Below, piece by piece: positions 52,800 through 62,441 of a stretch of 64,000 bases of DNA. The notes beneath the pieces are model-generated. The model was not told the DNA's origin. It saw nothing but the letters and a program-made list of their open reading frames with translations, and searched no databases. Location: contig JAYRZB010000001.1 of the NCBI GenBank assembly GCA_041916675.1, positions 248,001-312,000 on the forward strand, given 5' to 3'. Position 1 is the first letter of the stretch. Every line of letters starts with the position of its first letter. The stretch comes from JAYRZB01 sp041916675 (GTDB taxonomy: Bacteria; Pseudomonadota; Alphaproteobacteria; Rhizobiales; Devosiaceae). A program made the position numbers and the translations under genes.

Positions 52800-52825
52800 G
52801 GCAGGAATCCCGAGAGATTCCTGCC
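52800..52825 (-). terminator. Stem-loop terminator of the liv-type operon
   Basis: GGCAGGAATC pairs perfectly with GATTCCTGCC (10 bp) around a 6-nt loop, 15 nt past the livF stop, and is followed on the minus strand by TTTCGGCTC. It can also shield the convergent reductase transcript. Confidence 0.65.
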
Positions 52826-52839
52826 CCGGTGGCGATGAC

Positions 52840-53609
<770 letters not shown>

Positions 53610-53613
<4 letters not shown>

Positions 53614-54380
53614 GCGTGGGCCCCTCCGAGATAGGCTTCCTGGACCCGCGGGTCACCTCGGACGGCGTCGGGTTCACCTTCGGCGATGATGCGGCCCCCG
53701 GCAAGCACGGAAATCCGGTCGGCCAGCGAGAACACCACATGCATGTCGTGCTCGATGATGACCTTGGTCATGCCACGCGCCTTGATCTTCTTGAGCAGCT
53801 CAATGGTGGTGTTGGTATCGTGGCGGCTCATGCCGGCTGTCGGTTCATCGAGCAACAGCAGGCGCGGATGCTGGATCAGGCACATGGCCAGTTCCATGCG
53901 GCGTTTGTCGCCGCGGCTGAGGGCCCCGGCGTGGTGCTCGCGGCGTTCGTAAAGCCCGACATCCTGCAGGATATGCTCGGCCTCTTCGCGCACTTCGTGT
54001 TCGTTTTCGAGCGATTTGAAAAGGCGGATCTTGAAGGCGCCATCGCGCTTGGCGAAGGCGGGGGCCATGACGTTGTGCAGAACCGAGAGCTCGGGAAAAA
54101 TCTCCGGGGTCTGGAACACCCGGACCACGCCCATCTGGTTGATCTCGTGCGGCTTTTTGCCGGTGAGCACCTGGCCATCAAAGACCACCGCACCACGGCT
54201 GGGAGGAATGCGCCCGATGATGACGTTGAGCAGGGTCGACTTGCCGGCCCCGTTGGGGCCGATGATGGCGTGGGTCTTGCCCTCTTCGACCTGGAGATCG
54301 ATATCGGACAGGGCATGCAGGCCGCCGAAGTTCTTGTGCACATCGGCAACGTGCAGGACGACGTTGTGATCCTTATCCAT
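53610..54380 (-). CDS. livG: Branched-chain amino acid/amide ABC transporter ATPase LivG-type
   Basis: ATPase of 256 residues with the LivG pattern: KNFGGLHALSDIDLQVEEG, Walker A GPNGAGKST, the signature reading LSRGDKRRMELAM, Walker B LLLLDEPTAGMS and the IIEHDMHVVFSLADRI H-loop. ATG at 54380 has GGGGGGAAGG upstream; a longer frame to 54566 is not conserved. Signature LSRGDKRR instead of LSGGxxxR is a variant shared by some urea/amide-type LivG proteins. Confidence 0.93.
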
Positions 54381-54390
54381 ACCTTCCCCC

Positions 54391-55530
54391 CTATTCGGCC
54401 GGCTGGGCGCGCAGGGCGCTGCCGGGTTCGGCCTTGCCGCTCGGCTTGAACATTGAGGCGATGCGGCGCACGCCTTCCATGATGCCGCCGGGCAGGAACA
54501 CCACGACCAGCACGAAAACCAGACCCAGCGTGAGCTGCCAGCCTTCGCCGACGAATTTCGAAACAACGGTCACCACCGTCTCCCGAACGCCCTCGGGCAG
54601 GAAGGAGAAGAAGTGCTCGAGGCTGGCCTCGTTGAAGGCCGAGAAGATGTTTTCGAAATACTTGATCAGCCAGGCGCCGATCACCGGCCCGACCAGCGTG
54701 CCAACGCCGCCCAGAATGGTCATGAGCACGATTTCGCCCGAAGCGGTCCACTGCATGCGCTCGGCGCCGGCCAGCGGATCGGTGATGGCGAGCAGCGCAC
54801 CGGCGAGCCCTGCATACATGCCCGAGATGACAAAGGCCGTGAGGGCATAGGGCTTGGTGTTGAAACCGGCATAGTTCATGCGCGTCTGGTTGGACTTGAT
54901 GGCGCGCAGCGTCATGCCGAAGGGCGAGGCAAAAATCTTCTGAGCGATGAAGAAGGCAATCAGCAGCAGCACGGCGCAGAAGTAGAAGCCTTCAAGGCCG
55001 TTGAAGCTGTGGCCGAAGATGCTGGCAGTCGGCAGGCCCTCGCCGCGCGGGCCAAAGGCAAGATCGATGATGCGCGGGTCCTGCATGCTGAGTTGCAGCG
55101 AGGTTTCGCCATTGGTGATCGGGGTGAGCACCGAATAGGCCATGTTGTAGCTCATCTGGGCGAAGGCCAGGGTGAGAATGGAGAAGTAGATGCCCGAGCG
55201 GCGCAGGCTGAGATAGCCGATGAGCAGCGAGAACAGCCCGGCAACGATCACGGCAAAGACGATGGCCGGGATCACATCCATGGTGAAGAGCTTGAAGGAC
55301 CACACCGCGGTGTAGGAGCCGACCCCGAGGAAGGCTGCGTGACCGAAGCTGAGATAGCCAGCCAGCCCAAACAGCACGTTAAAGCCGACCGCAAGAATGG
55401 CGTAGATGGCGAACTTCTGCAGCAGGCCCGGATAGGACGCACCGAAGGGGGTGAGCCAGATGGGCATGGTGAGGACGACCGCCGCGAAAATGGCGAAGGT
55501 GATCAGGTCTTTGCGGGAAAGTGACAGCAT
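54391..55530 (-). CDS. livM: Branched-chain amino acid/amide ABC transporter permease LivM-type
   Basis: Inner-membrane permease, 379 residues, about nine to ten helices. LivM hallmarks are YAILAVGFNVLFGLAGYLSF, GHAAFLGVGSYTA, LTLAFAQMSYNM and MTILGGVGTLVGPVIGA. A basic C-terminal tail follows. It starts 3 nt after the livH stop, with a GAGCTGAG site inside livH. Confidence 0.93.
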   Translation of the reverse strand: MLSLSRKDLITFAIFAAVVLTMPIWLTPFGASYPGLLQKFAIYAILAVGFNVLFGLAGYLSFGHAAFLGVGSYTAVWSFKLFTMDVIPAIVFAVIVAGLFSLLIGYLSLRRSGIYFSILTLAFAQMSYNMAYSVLTPITNGETSLQLSMQDPRIIDLAFGPRGEGLPTASIFGHSFNGLEGFYFCAVLLLIAFFIAQKIFASPFGMTLRAIKSNQTRMNYAGFNTKPYALTAFVISGMYAGLAGALLAITDPLAGAERMQWTASGEIVLMTILGGVGTLVGPVIGAWLIKYFENIFSAFNEASLEHFFSFLPEGVRETVVTVVSKFVGEGWQLTLGLVFVLVVVFLPGGIMEGVRRIASMFKPSGKAEPGSALRAQPAE

Positions 55531-55533
55531 GGC

Positions 55534-56562
55534 TCAGCTCTCCATGACGCCGCGCCGGCCCATAAGGCCACGGGGACGCACGAGCAGGATGACGACGGCG
55601 ATCAGGTAGACAATGATCTGATCGATGCCGGGGATGATGGATTTGATCTCGGTCATCGAGGCGAACGATTGCAGGATGCCGAGCAGGAAGCCGGCAGCAA
55701 CCGCGCCGGGGAGCGAGCCCATGCCGCCCACCACCACAACGACGAACGACAGAACGAGGAAATCCATGCCCATGTGATAGTTGGGCGGGACCAGCGGCGT
55801 GTACATGACACCGGCAAGGCCGGCGACGACGGCGGCGAGGCCGAACATGATGGTGAAGCGCCGGTCGATATCGATGCCGAGCAGACCAACCGTTTCGCGA
55901 TCTGCCATGCCGGCGCGCACGACCATGCCGAAGGTGGTGAAGCGCAGGAAGGCAAAGACGGCGGCGATGATGCCGGCGGCAAACAGGAAATAGGTCAGGC
56001 GCCACCAGGGATAGGTGAGGACGTTTGCGCCCATGCCCAGGATCACACCAATATCGGCCGCACCGGCGAGCGCCGACGGCATGGGCTGGGAGATGGGATT
56101 GGGGCCGAAGAAGGTCTTGACGATCTCCTGCAGCACAATGGCAAGGCCGAAGGTGACCAGGATCTGCTCGGCGTGCGGGCGCTTGTAGAAGTGCTTGATC
56201 AGCCCGCGCTCCATGGCGATGCCGATGATCGCCATGACGGGGATGGCCAGCACAATCGAGAGGGGAACAGAATATTCGACCATGGTGGCGCCGAAATCGC
56301 CGAACCAGAGCTGGGCCATGGGCGTGCGCACCTCAAGCGGCGCGCCCCAGGCGGAGACCTGGGTGGGGTCGATGACGACGCTTTCCAAGGTGATGATGCG
56401 CCGGAAGGTGACCGCGCAAAAGGCACCAAGCATGAACAAAGCGCCATGCGCGAAATTCACCACACCCAGCGTGCCGAACACGAGCGTGAGACCCAGGGCG
56501 ATCAACGCATAGGCGCCGCCCTTGTCGAGACCATTGAGCAATTGCGCGAGTATCGCTTCCAT
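55534..56562 (-). CDS. livH: Branched-chain amino acid/amide ABC transporter permease LivH-type
   Basis: Permease of 342 residues with about eight helices. LivH markers are GGAYALIALGLTLVFGTLGVVNFAHGAL, ILVTFGLAIVLQEIVKTFFG and VLSFVVVVVGGMGSLPGAVA. It contains a longer loop (residues 53-85, DPTQVSAWGAPLEVRTPMAQ) than E. coli LivH, as in many alphaproteobacterial versions. AAGGGGG precedes the ATG. Confidence 0.92.
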   Translation of the reverse strand: MEAILAQLLNGLDKGGAYALIALGLTLVFGTLGVVNFAHGALFMLGAFCAVTFRRIITLESVVIDPTQVSAWGAPLEVRTPMAQLWFGDFGATMVEYSVPLSIVLAIPVMAIIGIAMERGLIKHFYKRPHAEQILVTFGLAIVLQEIVKTFFGPNPISQPMPSALAGAADIGVILGMGANVLTYPWWRLTYFLFAAGIIAAVFAFLRFTTFGMVVRAGMADRETVGLLGIDIDRRFTIMFGLAAVVAGLAGVMYTPLVPPNYHMGMDFLVLSFVVVVVGGMGSLPGAVAAGFLLGILQSFASMTEIKSIIPGIDQIIVYLIAVVILLVRPRGLMGRRGVMES

Positions 56563-56587
56563 TGCGTTCCCCCTTCAGCAACAGGTG

Positions 56588-56611
56588 CCCGGCGGCAGAG
56601 GCGCCGCCGGG
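56588..56611 (-). other. Intercistronic stem-loop after the Liv-type binding-protein gene
   Basis: CCCGGCGGC pairs perfectly with GCCGCCGGG (9 bp) 20 nt past the binding-protein stop and upstream of livH. No T-run. It matches the placement seen after aapJ and the sugar-binding-protein gene. Confidence 0.55.
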
Positions 56612-56630
56612 TGAGGTTGTCTTGAATCAA

Positions 56631-57983
56631 TCAGGCGCAGGTTGCTGCGTCGTAGGGACCGAGTTCGCCGCCGAAGATCGCCGGGTCGTAGGTGACCGAC
56701 TCGCGGCTGGCGGTGCCAACGGCTTCGAGCAGATCGAAGGGGTTGGACGGAGCGGCCTTGCCCTGAACAACCAGCACATCCTTGAAGCACTGGTGGTCTT
56801 CGGCGCGGTAAAGCGTCGGGCCGTTGCCGAGGCCATCGAATTCGAAGCCTTCGAGGGCCTTGATGACTTCGGGGGGATAGAAGGTGCCGGCACGTTCCAC
56901 GGCATCGGCATAAAGCAGGGTCTGCACGTAGGAGGTGTGGGCGGCCTGGCTCGGGGGCTGGCCGAACTTGGCGCCGAACGACTTGGTGAAGGCGACCGAG
57001 GCTTCGTCTTTCAGCTGCCAATCCCAGTTGGAGGTGCCGTAGATGCCCTTCATGGCGCTGCCCGCGCCCTTGGCCATCAGATCGGAAACCAGCGGCACCA
57101 CGATTTCGAACTGCTTGCCGTTCACGATCTTGTCGCGCAGGCCGAACTGGGTGGCCTGGGTGAGCGAGTTGACCATATCGAAGCCGTAGTGGTTCAGAAT
57201 CAGCACGTCGGCGCCGGAATTGAGGACCGGGGTGATGTACTGGCTGAAATCGCCAGCACCCACCGGGGTGCGGACGGGCGCAACGGTCTTCCAGCCGAGG
57301 GCCTCGGTTGCGGCCTTCATGGACTCTTCCTGGGTCCAGCCCCAAGTGTAGTCGGCAGTGAGGTGATAGGCGACGCGATCGTTGCCATAGGCCTTGCCGA
57401 GCACGGGGCCAAGCGCCACGCCGGACTGGTACGCGTTGAAGAAGTGGCGGAAACCGTAGCGCTTCTTGTCCTTGCCGGTGGTGTCGTTGGAGTGGGTGAG
57501 CGCGGCCATGAAGATGATGCCCATTTCCTGGCAGAGGCCCTGCACGGCAATCGCCACGCCTGAGGACGAGCCACCGGTGATCATAACGGCGCCATCGCGC
57601 TCGATCATGCGGCGGGCAGAATCGCGGCCGGCATCGGCCTTGGTCTGGTCGTCGCCGGTGACGTAGGCCACCTTCTTGCCCAGGATACCGTTGCCCTTGA
57701 GGGTCTTTGACGAGAAGGTGGGGATCATCCCGCCATCGCCACCACCGTTCAGGTGCTCAACGGCCAGTTCGTAGGCGCGCTGTTCGTCGGCGCCTTCATC
57801 GGCATAGGCGCCGGTCAGCGGCATGTTGAAGCCGAGGGTGACAGTGTCGCCGGTTGGGTTGTTACAGAATTCCTGCGCCCAGGCGCCCTTCGAGAAAATC
57901 AGCGGCGACACGCCAGTCGCGAGAACACCGGCCAGGCCGGTCTTGATGAGCCGACGCCGGCTCAGACCTTTAAGGTCACTCAT
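56631..57983 (-). CDS. Branched-chain amino acid/amide-type substrate-binding protein with Tat signal
   Basis: A 450-residue periplasmic_BP_6 family protein. A twin-arginine signal is visible (SRRRLIKTGLAGVLATG, cleavage near AWA before QEFCNN). The mature part has VTLGFNMPLTGAYADEGADE, MITGGSSSGVAIAVQGLCQE and the C-terminal YDPAIFGGELGPYDAATCA. It is longer than LivK (about 370), so the ligand may be an amide, urea-like or aromatic compound rather than leucine. A strong GAGGAGGA site precedes the ATG. It is the first gene of the transporter operon. Confidence 0.9.
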   Translation of the reverse strand: MSDLKGLSRRRLIKTGLAGVLATGVSPLIFSKGAWAQEFCNNPTGDTVTLGFNMPLTGAYADEGADEQRAYELAVEHLNGGGDGGMIPTFSSKTLKGNGILGKKVAYVTGDDQTKADAGRDSARRMIERDGAVMITGGSSSGVAIAVQGLCQEMGIIFMAALTHSNDTTGKDKKRYGFRHFFNAYQSGVALGPVLGKAYGNDRVAYHLTADYTWGWTQEESMKAATEALGWKTVAPVRTPVGAGDFSQYITPVLNSGADVLILNHYGFDMVNSLTQATQFGLRDKIVNGKQFEIVVPLVSDLMAKGAGSAMKGIYGTSNWDWQLKDEASVAFTKSFGAKFGQPPSQAAHTSYVQTLLYADAVERAGTFYPPEVIKALEGFEFDGLGNGPTLYRAEDHQCFKDVLVVQGKAAPSNPFDLLEAVGTASRESVTYDPAIFGGELGPYDAATCA

Positions 57984-58080
57984 AGTATCCTCCTCTTTGT
58001 GCGGGGCGCTGATTCAATGCCAGTTCACTCACCGCTGCCGGACTATTGAGCGGCGTGAAAAGATGAGCAATAGGCCATTG

Positions 58081-58137
58081 TTATTGCTGCAATAATTTGT
58101 CAATTGTTGCACTCAATAGAGTGCAAAACTGTCAATT
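58081..58137. promoter_or_regulatory. Cluster of symmetrical elements between liv-type operon and receiver gene
   Basis: Three features lie in the 270-nt divergent region. TTATTG-CTG-CAATAA is at 58081-58095. TTGCACTC-AATA-GAGTGCAA is a perfect 8+8 inverted repeat at 58107-58126. The direct repeat TGTCAATT occurs at 58098 and 58130, 32 bp apart, about three helical turns. They look like regulator binding sites for the transporter, the signalling operon or both; no regulator is known. Confidence 0.5.
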
Positions 58138-58253
58138 CGTTTACACCACGATGGCGCCCTGCCCCTGCGGCAAAGCAAGTGCTTGGCGGAACAGGCGGTT
58201 TGCGCTTTAGTGTACCGGCCTGCGGAGGGGAGACCGGGGGCAAGGGGGGACGC

Positions 58254-58634
58254 TTGGCCATTGATGTGCTGATCGCTGAGGATGAACCGAGCATTCTGGA
58301 GTCGCTGGACTTCATTTTGCGGCGCGCCGGCTGGTCGATCAGCGCGGTGACGGACGGCGAAGCCGCGCTCGATGCGGTCAAACGGCTAAAGCCCCGCATG
58401 GTAGTGCTCGACGTGATGCTGCCGAAACGCTCGGGGTTTGAAGTGCTCAAACAAATCCGCGCCGATGCCGATACACGCGACCTGCCGGTGCTGATCCTGA
58501 CGGCCAAGGGCCAGCAGCGCGACCGGCTGATTGCTGAGGAACTGCGTGCCGACAGCTTTGTGACCAAGCCCTATGCCAATGCCGATGTGGTGGGCGCGGT
58601 GCGGCGGCTGCTTGGAGAGGCGCGGATCGACTGA
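58254..58634 (+). CDS. Stand-alone response-regulator receiver protein
   Basis: A 126-residue CheY-like receiver with no output domain. The acidic pair is in IAEDEPS, the phospho-acceptor Asp53 is in VVLDVMLP, the Thr switch is in ILTAKG and Lys105 is in VTKPYA. The TTG start at 58254 has GGGGGGA about 5 nt upstream; a longer frame to 58104 runs through the palindromes and is not credible. It leads the kinase operon and probably takes phosphate from that kinase. Confidence 0.88.
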   Translation: MAIDVLIAEDEPSILESLDFILRRAGWSISAVTDGEAALDAVKRLKPRMVVLDVMLPKRSGFEVLKQIRADADTRDLPVLILTAKGQQRDRLIAEELRADSFVTKPYANADVVGAVRRLLGEARID

Positions 58635-58636
58635 CC

Positions 58637-58864
58637 ATGGAACGGCGGAAACTGGAAAGCGCCGCCCTGTTCCTGACCATCTTCGGCGTGATCCTGATCA
58701 TGCCTCCACTCACGCTGCTGTTTGATGCCCCGGTGCGGGTGCTCAATGTGCCGGTCAAGATGCTCTATCTGTTCGGCGTCTGGGTGGCGCTGATCGTGGG
58801 GGCAGCGTGGCTTTCGAACCGGATGGCGGCCCGCAACGCCGCGCCCCCACGCGGTGAGGACTGA
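58637..58864 (+). CDS. Small two-helix membrane protein coupled to the kinase gene
   Basis: A 75-residue protein with two hydrophobic helices (about 10-29 and 40-60) and a basic end. It starts 2 nt after the receiver stop. Its TGA overlaps the kinase ATG (TGATG), so translation is coupled. In Pseudomonas the small membrane gene cbrX lies in a similar coupled position before cbrA; the resemblance is positional. It may assist folding or signalling of the symporter-like kinase. No domain family is recognised. Confidence 0.8.
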   Translation: MERRKLESAALFLTIFGVILIMPPLTLLFDAPVRVLNVPVKMLYLFGVWVALIVGAAWLSNRMAARNAAPPRGED

Positions 58865-61581
58865 TGCTTTCGGCCCAGTTCGTCATTGCCACCGGCATTG
58901 CCTATGTGGGGCTGCTGTTCCTGATTGCCTATCTCGGCGACCGGCGGGCGCGCACGCATAGCGGCACATTCCTGCGCTCGCCGTTTGTCTACACGCTGGC
59001 CATTTCGGTTTATTGCACCAGCTGGACTTTTTACGGCGCAGTGGGCACGGCGGCGCGTTCGGGGCTTGAATATATTTCGATCTATCTCGGGCCGACGCTG
59101 GTGTTTATCGGCTGGTGGTTCGTGCTGCGCAAGCTTGTGCGGATCGGGCAGAACCAGCGCATCACCTCTGTGGCCGACCTGCTCTCCTCGCGCTTCGGCA
59201 AATCGAGCCGACTGGCGGTGCTGGTGACGGTGATCGCCGTGGTTGGGCTGACGCCCTATATCGCCCTGCAACTCAAGGCGGTGACATCCTCGATCCAGAC
59301 CGTGGCGGGGGCATCGGACTTCGGCAAGGGTAGCCTGTCCGGTGTCAGTGAGGTGGGGCTGGCGCTGGGGGCGGCGGCGGGCATGGCGCTGTTCACCATC
59401 CTGTTCGGTACGCGCAACGTCGACGCCAAAGAGCAGCACCATGGCGTGGTGGCGGCCATCGCCTTTGAAGCGGTGATCAAGCTGGCAGCGCTGCTGGCCG
59501 TGGGATTTTTCGTGATCTATTCGGCAGGCGGGCTCGACAACATCTTTGCCAATGCCGAGGCAGCGGGCATCGACATTTATACCAGCGACACGTTTGGCAG
59601 CCGCTGGGTGGCGATGAACGTGCTCTCGGTGGCGGCCATCCTCTGCCTGCCCCGGCAGTTCCAGATCACGGTGGTCGAAAACTCCGACGAGAACCACCTG
59701 CGCACCGCAAGCTGGGCTTTTCCCGGCTATCTGCTGCTGATGAGCCTGTTCACCCTGCCGATCGCGCTGTTCGGGCTGACAAGCATGCCGGCGGGATCGA
59801 ACCCGGATATGTTTGTGCTGACCCTGCCCATTGCCGCCGGACAGGAGCCGCTGGCGTTGTTTGCCTTTATCGGCGGGTTCTCGTCGGCAACCTCGATGAT
59901 CATCGTGGAATCGATTGCGCTCTCGATCATGGTGTCGAACCACATCGTGATGCCGATTGTGCTGCGGCTGACCAGCGGACAGGGGCTGGGCGACGGGCAA
60001 GGCGTAACCAGATTGCTACTGAACAGCCGCCGATTCTCGATTGCAGTGATCCTGTTCCTTGGCTTTTTCTATTTCTACCTGACCAGCGATTCCGATGCGC
60101 TGGCACCGATTGGGCTGATCTCGTTCGCCGGGGTGGCGCAGTTTCTGCCGGCTATCATTGCGGCACTGTTCTGGCGCGAGGCATCGCTGAAGGCGGCGAC
60201 ATCGGCCATTGCGGTGGGGTTTGTGGTGTGGGCGTGGACGATGTTCCTGCCCTCGTTCCAGACCTCAAGCCCGATGGTGGCCCAGATCATGGCCAATGGC
60301 CCGTGGGATATCGGGTTTCTGCGGCCGCAGGCGCTGTTTGGCCTCGATGGGCTCGATCCGCTGGTGCATTCGGTGTTCTGGAGCCTGTTCCTGAATTCAA
60401 CCGTGCTGATCGCGGTCTCGCTGCTGACCAGCCAGTCGGCGCTGGAGCGCATCCAGGCAACGCTGTTCGTCGATGTGTTCAAGCGGGCCAGCAATGCCGA
60501 CTTCATCCGTGGCTCGGCCACGGCCAATGACCTGTTTTTTGTGGCCCAGCGCGTGCTGGGTGGCGAGCGGGCGGCGGCACTGTTCGATGCCGAAGCGCGC
60601 GAGGGCGGGACGGCATGGACACATATGGAGCCAAGCCCGCAGTTTATCGGGCGGCTGGAGCGCGAACTGGCCGGCTCTATCGGCGCTGCCTCGGCGCATG
60701 TGATGCTGTCGAAAGTGGTTTCCGGCGACACGGTATCGCTCGAAGAAGTGCTGCAGATGGCCGACGAAACGCAGCAGGCCATCGAATATTCGCAGCAGTT
60801 GGAGCAGACATCGGCGGAGCTGCGGACGACGGCCGACAAGCTTGAAGAGGCCAATGCCACGCTGCGCGAACTCGACAGCCAGAAGGACGATTTTTTGAGC
60901 CAGGTGAGCCATGAAGTGCGCACGCCGATGACCTCGATCCGCTCGTTCTCGGAGATCCTGCTCAACGAAGGCGAACTGCAGCCCGAACAACGGCAGCGCT
61001 TTGTGTCGACCATCCACTCGGAAAGCCTGCGGCTGACCAAGCTGCTGGACGAAATTCTCGACCTGTCGGCGCTCGAACGCGGCGAAAGGACCTGGGAGAA
61101 CAGCCCCACCGATGTGGAAGCGGTGCTCGACCGGGCGCTTGACGTGTGCGGGGCGCTGGCACGGCAGCGGGAAATGCGCATCGAAGTGGGCGAAAGGGCT
61201 TCGCCGTTGCAGATCAACGCCGAACCGGACCGGCTGGCGCAGGTTTTGATCAACCTGATCTCGAATGCCATCAAATACAATGACGCGGGCAAGCCCGTGG
61301 TGCGGGTACGCTCCTGGGTGGCGCGCAACAAGTATCAAATCGAGGTCAGCGACAACGGACCCGGCATTGCGCCCGGCGACGAGCGGCGGATTTTCGAGAA
61401 GTTCACGCGCGGCACGCAGCGCACTGGCAAGCCGGAGGCAGGAGCCGGACTTGGACTGGCGATCAGCCGCGAAATTATTGTGCGGATGAATGGCACGCTC
61501 GAACTGGTGCCGAGCCAGGGCGAAGGCGCGCGGTTCCGGGTGACGCTGCCGATAGAAAAGCCCCGCAAACGCGCAGATTGA
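58864..61581 (+). CDS. CbrA-like sensor histidine kinase with sodium:solute symporter domain
   Basis: A 905-residue membrane kinase. Residues 1-560 form a 12-13-helix SSS/PutP-like transporter domain (FVYTLAISVYCTSWTFYGAVG; GLTPYIALQLKAV; ENHLRTASWAFPGYLLLMSL). A linker coiled coil (EYSQQLEQTSAELRTTADKL) leads to HisKA with phospho-accepting His683 in QVSHEVRTPM. The HATPase domain has N box NLISNAIKYNDAG, G1 DNGPGIAPGDE, F box FEKFTRG and G2 GAGLGLAIS. No C-terminal receiver. CbrA links histidine or carbon-nitrogen status to transcription in Pseudomonas; relatives in Hyphomicrobiales often neighbour acetate or amino-acid genes. Confidence 0.93.
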   Translation: MLSAQFVIATGIAYVGLLFLIAYLGDRRARTHSGTFLRSPFVYTLAISVYCTSWTFYGAVGTAARSGLEYISIYLGPTLVFIGWWFVLRKLVRIGQNQRITSVADLLSSRFGKSSRLAVLVTVIAVVGLTPYIALQLKAVTSSIQTVAGASDFGKGSLSGVSEVGLALGAAAGMALFTILFGTRNVDAKEQHHGVVAAIAFEAVIKLAALLAVGFFVIYSAGGLDNIFANAEAAGIDIYTSDTFGSRWVAMNVLSVAAILCLPRQFQITVVENSDENHLRTASWAFPGYLLLMSLFTLPIALFGLTSMPAGSNPDMFVLTLPIAAGQEPLALFAFIGGFSSATSMIIVESIALSIMVSNHIVMPIVLRLTSGQGLGDGQGVTRLLLNSRRFSIAVILFLGFFYFYLTSDSDALAPIGLISFAGVAQFLPAIIAALFWREASLKAATSAIAVGFVVWAWTMFLPSFQTSSPMVAQIMANGPWDIGFLRPQALFGLDGLDPLVHSVFWSLFLNSTVLIAVSLLTSQSALERIQATLFVDVFKRASNADFIRGSATANDLFFVAQRVLGGERAAALFDAEAREGGTAWTHMEPSPQFIGRLERELAGSIGAASAHVMLSKVVSGDTVSLEEVLQMADETQQAIEYSQQLEQTSAELRTTADKLEEANATLRELDSQKDDFLSQVSHEVRTPMTSIRSFSEILLNEGELQPEQRQRFVSTIHSESLRLTKLLDEILDLSALERGERTWENSPTDVEAVLDRALDVCGALARQREMRIEVGERASPLQINAEPDRLAQVLINLISNAIKYNDAGKPVVRVRSWVARNKYQIEVSDNGPGIAPGDERRIFEKFTRGTQRTGKPEAGAGLGLAISREIIVRMNGTLELVPSQGEGARFRVTLPIEKPRKRAD

Positions 61582-61677
61582 CGCAATCGCAGCCGCCTCG
61601 GCGGTTGCAGGGCTTGGCAGGAGGGGGGCATTGCGTTTAGGTGCTGCGCGCATCGCTTCGTGAATGAGGATAGCTCC

Positions 61678-62427
61678 GTGAAGATCCTGGTGCCCGTCAA
61701 GCGGGTGGTCGATTACAACGTGAAAGTTCGGGTCAAGGCCGACGGGTCGGGCGTGGACCTGGCCAATGTCAAAATGTCGATGAACCCCTTCGACGAGATC
61801 GCCGTTGAAGAGGCAATCCGGCTGGTGGAGGCGGGCAAGGCCAGCGAAGTGGTGGCCGTGAGCGTGGGTCCGGCACTGGCGCAGGATGTGTTGCGCACCG
61901 CCATGGCGATGGGTGCCGACCGCAGCATTCTCGTCAAAACCGATGCCGTGACCGAACCGCTGGCGGTGGCCAAGATTCTGGCCAAGGTGGCGCAGAGCGA
62001 AGGCGCGCAGCTGGTGATCCTGGGCAAGCAGGCAATTGACGATGACGCCAACCAGACCGGCCAGATGCTGGCGGCGCTTTTGGGCTGGGACCAGGCGACA
62101 TTTGCCTCGAAGGTTGAAATTCTTGACGGCAAGGCGCGGGTGACGCGCGAGATCGACGGCGGCATGCAGACCATCGATGTGACCCTGCCCGCGATTGTGA
62201 CCGCCGACCTGCGGCTGAATGAGCCACGGTTCGCCAGCCTGCCCAACATCATGAAGGCCCGCAAGAAGCCGCTGGATGAAACAACGCCCGAGGCGCTTGG
62301 AATTGACGTGACGCCGCGCCTGAAAGTGCTGGCAACCGAGAACCCACCGGCCCGCCAGGCCGGGGTGATTGTGCAATCGGTCGATGAGCTTCTGGGCAAG
62401 CTGCGCACCGAAGCCGGCGTGCTGTGA
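61678..62427 (+). CDS. etfB: Electron transfer flavoprotein subunit beta
   Basis: The AMP-binding subunit of ETF, 249 residues, which takes electrons from acyl-CoA and other dehydrogenases to ETF-ubiquinone oxidoreductase. It starts KILVPVKRVVDYNVKVRVKADG, has NPFDEIAVEEAIRL and the GKQAIDDDANQTGQMLAALL segment near residues 118-137. GTG at 61678 is chosen since GAGGA lies 8 nt upstream. It overlaps no gene but is 14 nt from etfA. Confidence 0.95.
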   Translation: MKILVPVKRVVDYNVKVRVKADGSGVDLANVKMSMNPFDEIAVEEAIRLVEAGKASEVVAVSVGPALAQDVLRTAMAMGADRSILVKTDAVTEPLAVAKILAKVAQSEGAQLVILGKQAIDDDANQTGQMLAALLGWDQATFASKVEILDGKARVTREIDGGMQTIDVTLPAIVTADLRLNEPRFASLPNIMKARKKPLDETTPEALGIDVTPRLKVLATENPPARQAGVIVQSVDELLGKLRTEAGVL

Positions 62428-62441
62428 GCGGGGACGAAACC

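Noticed and set aside
54613..55524. Open frame antisense to livM, and a similar one antisense to livH (55669-56625)
   Set aside because: Both mirror membrane-protein genes. The charged Glu/Arg/Gln-rich translations are typical reverse images of hydrophobic codons.
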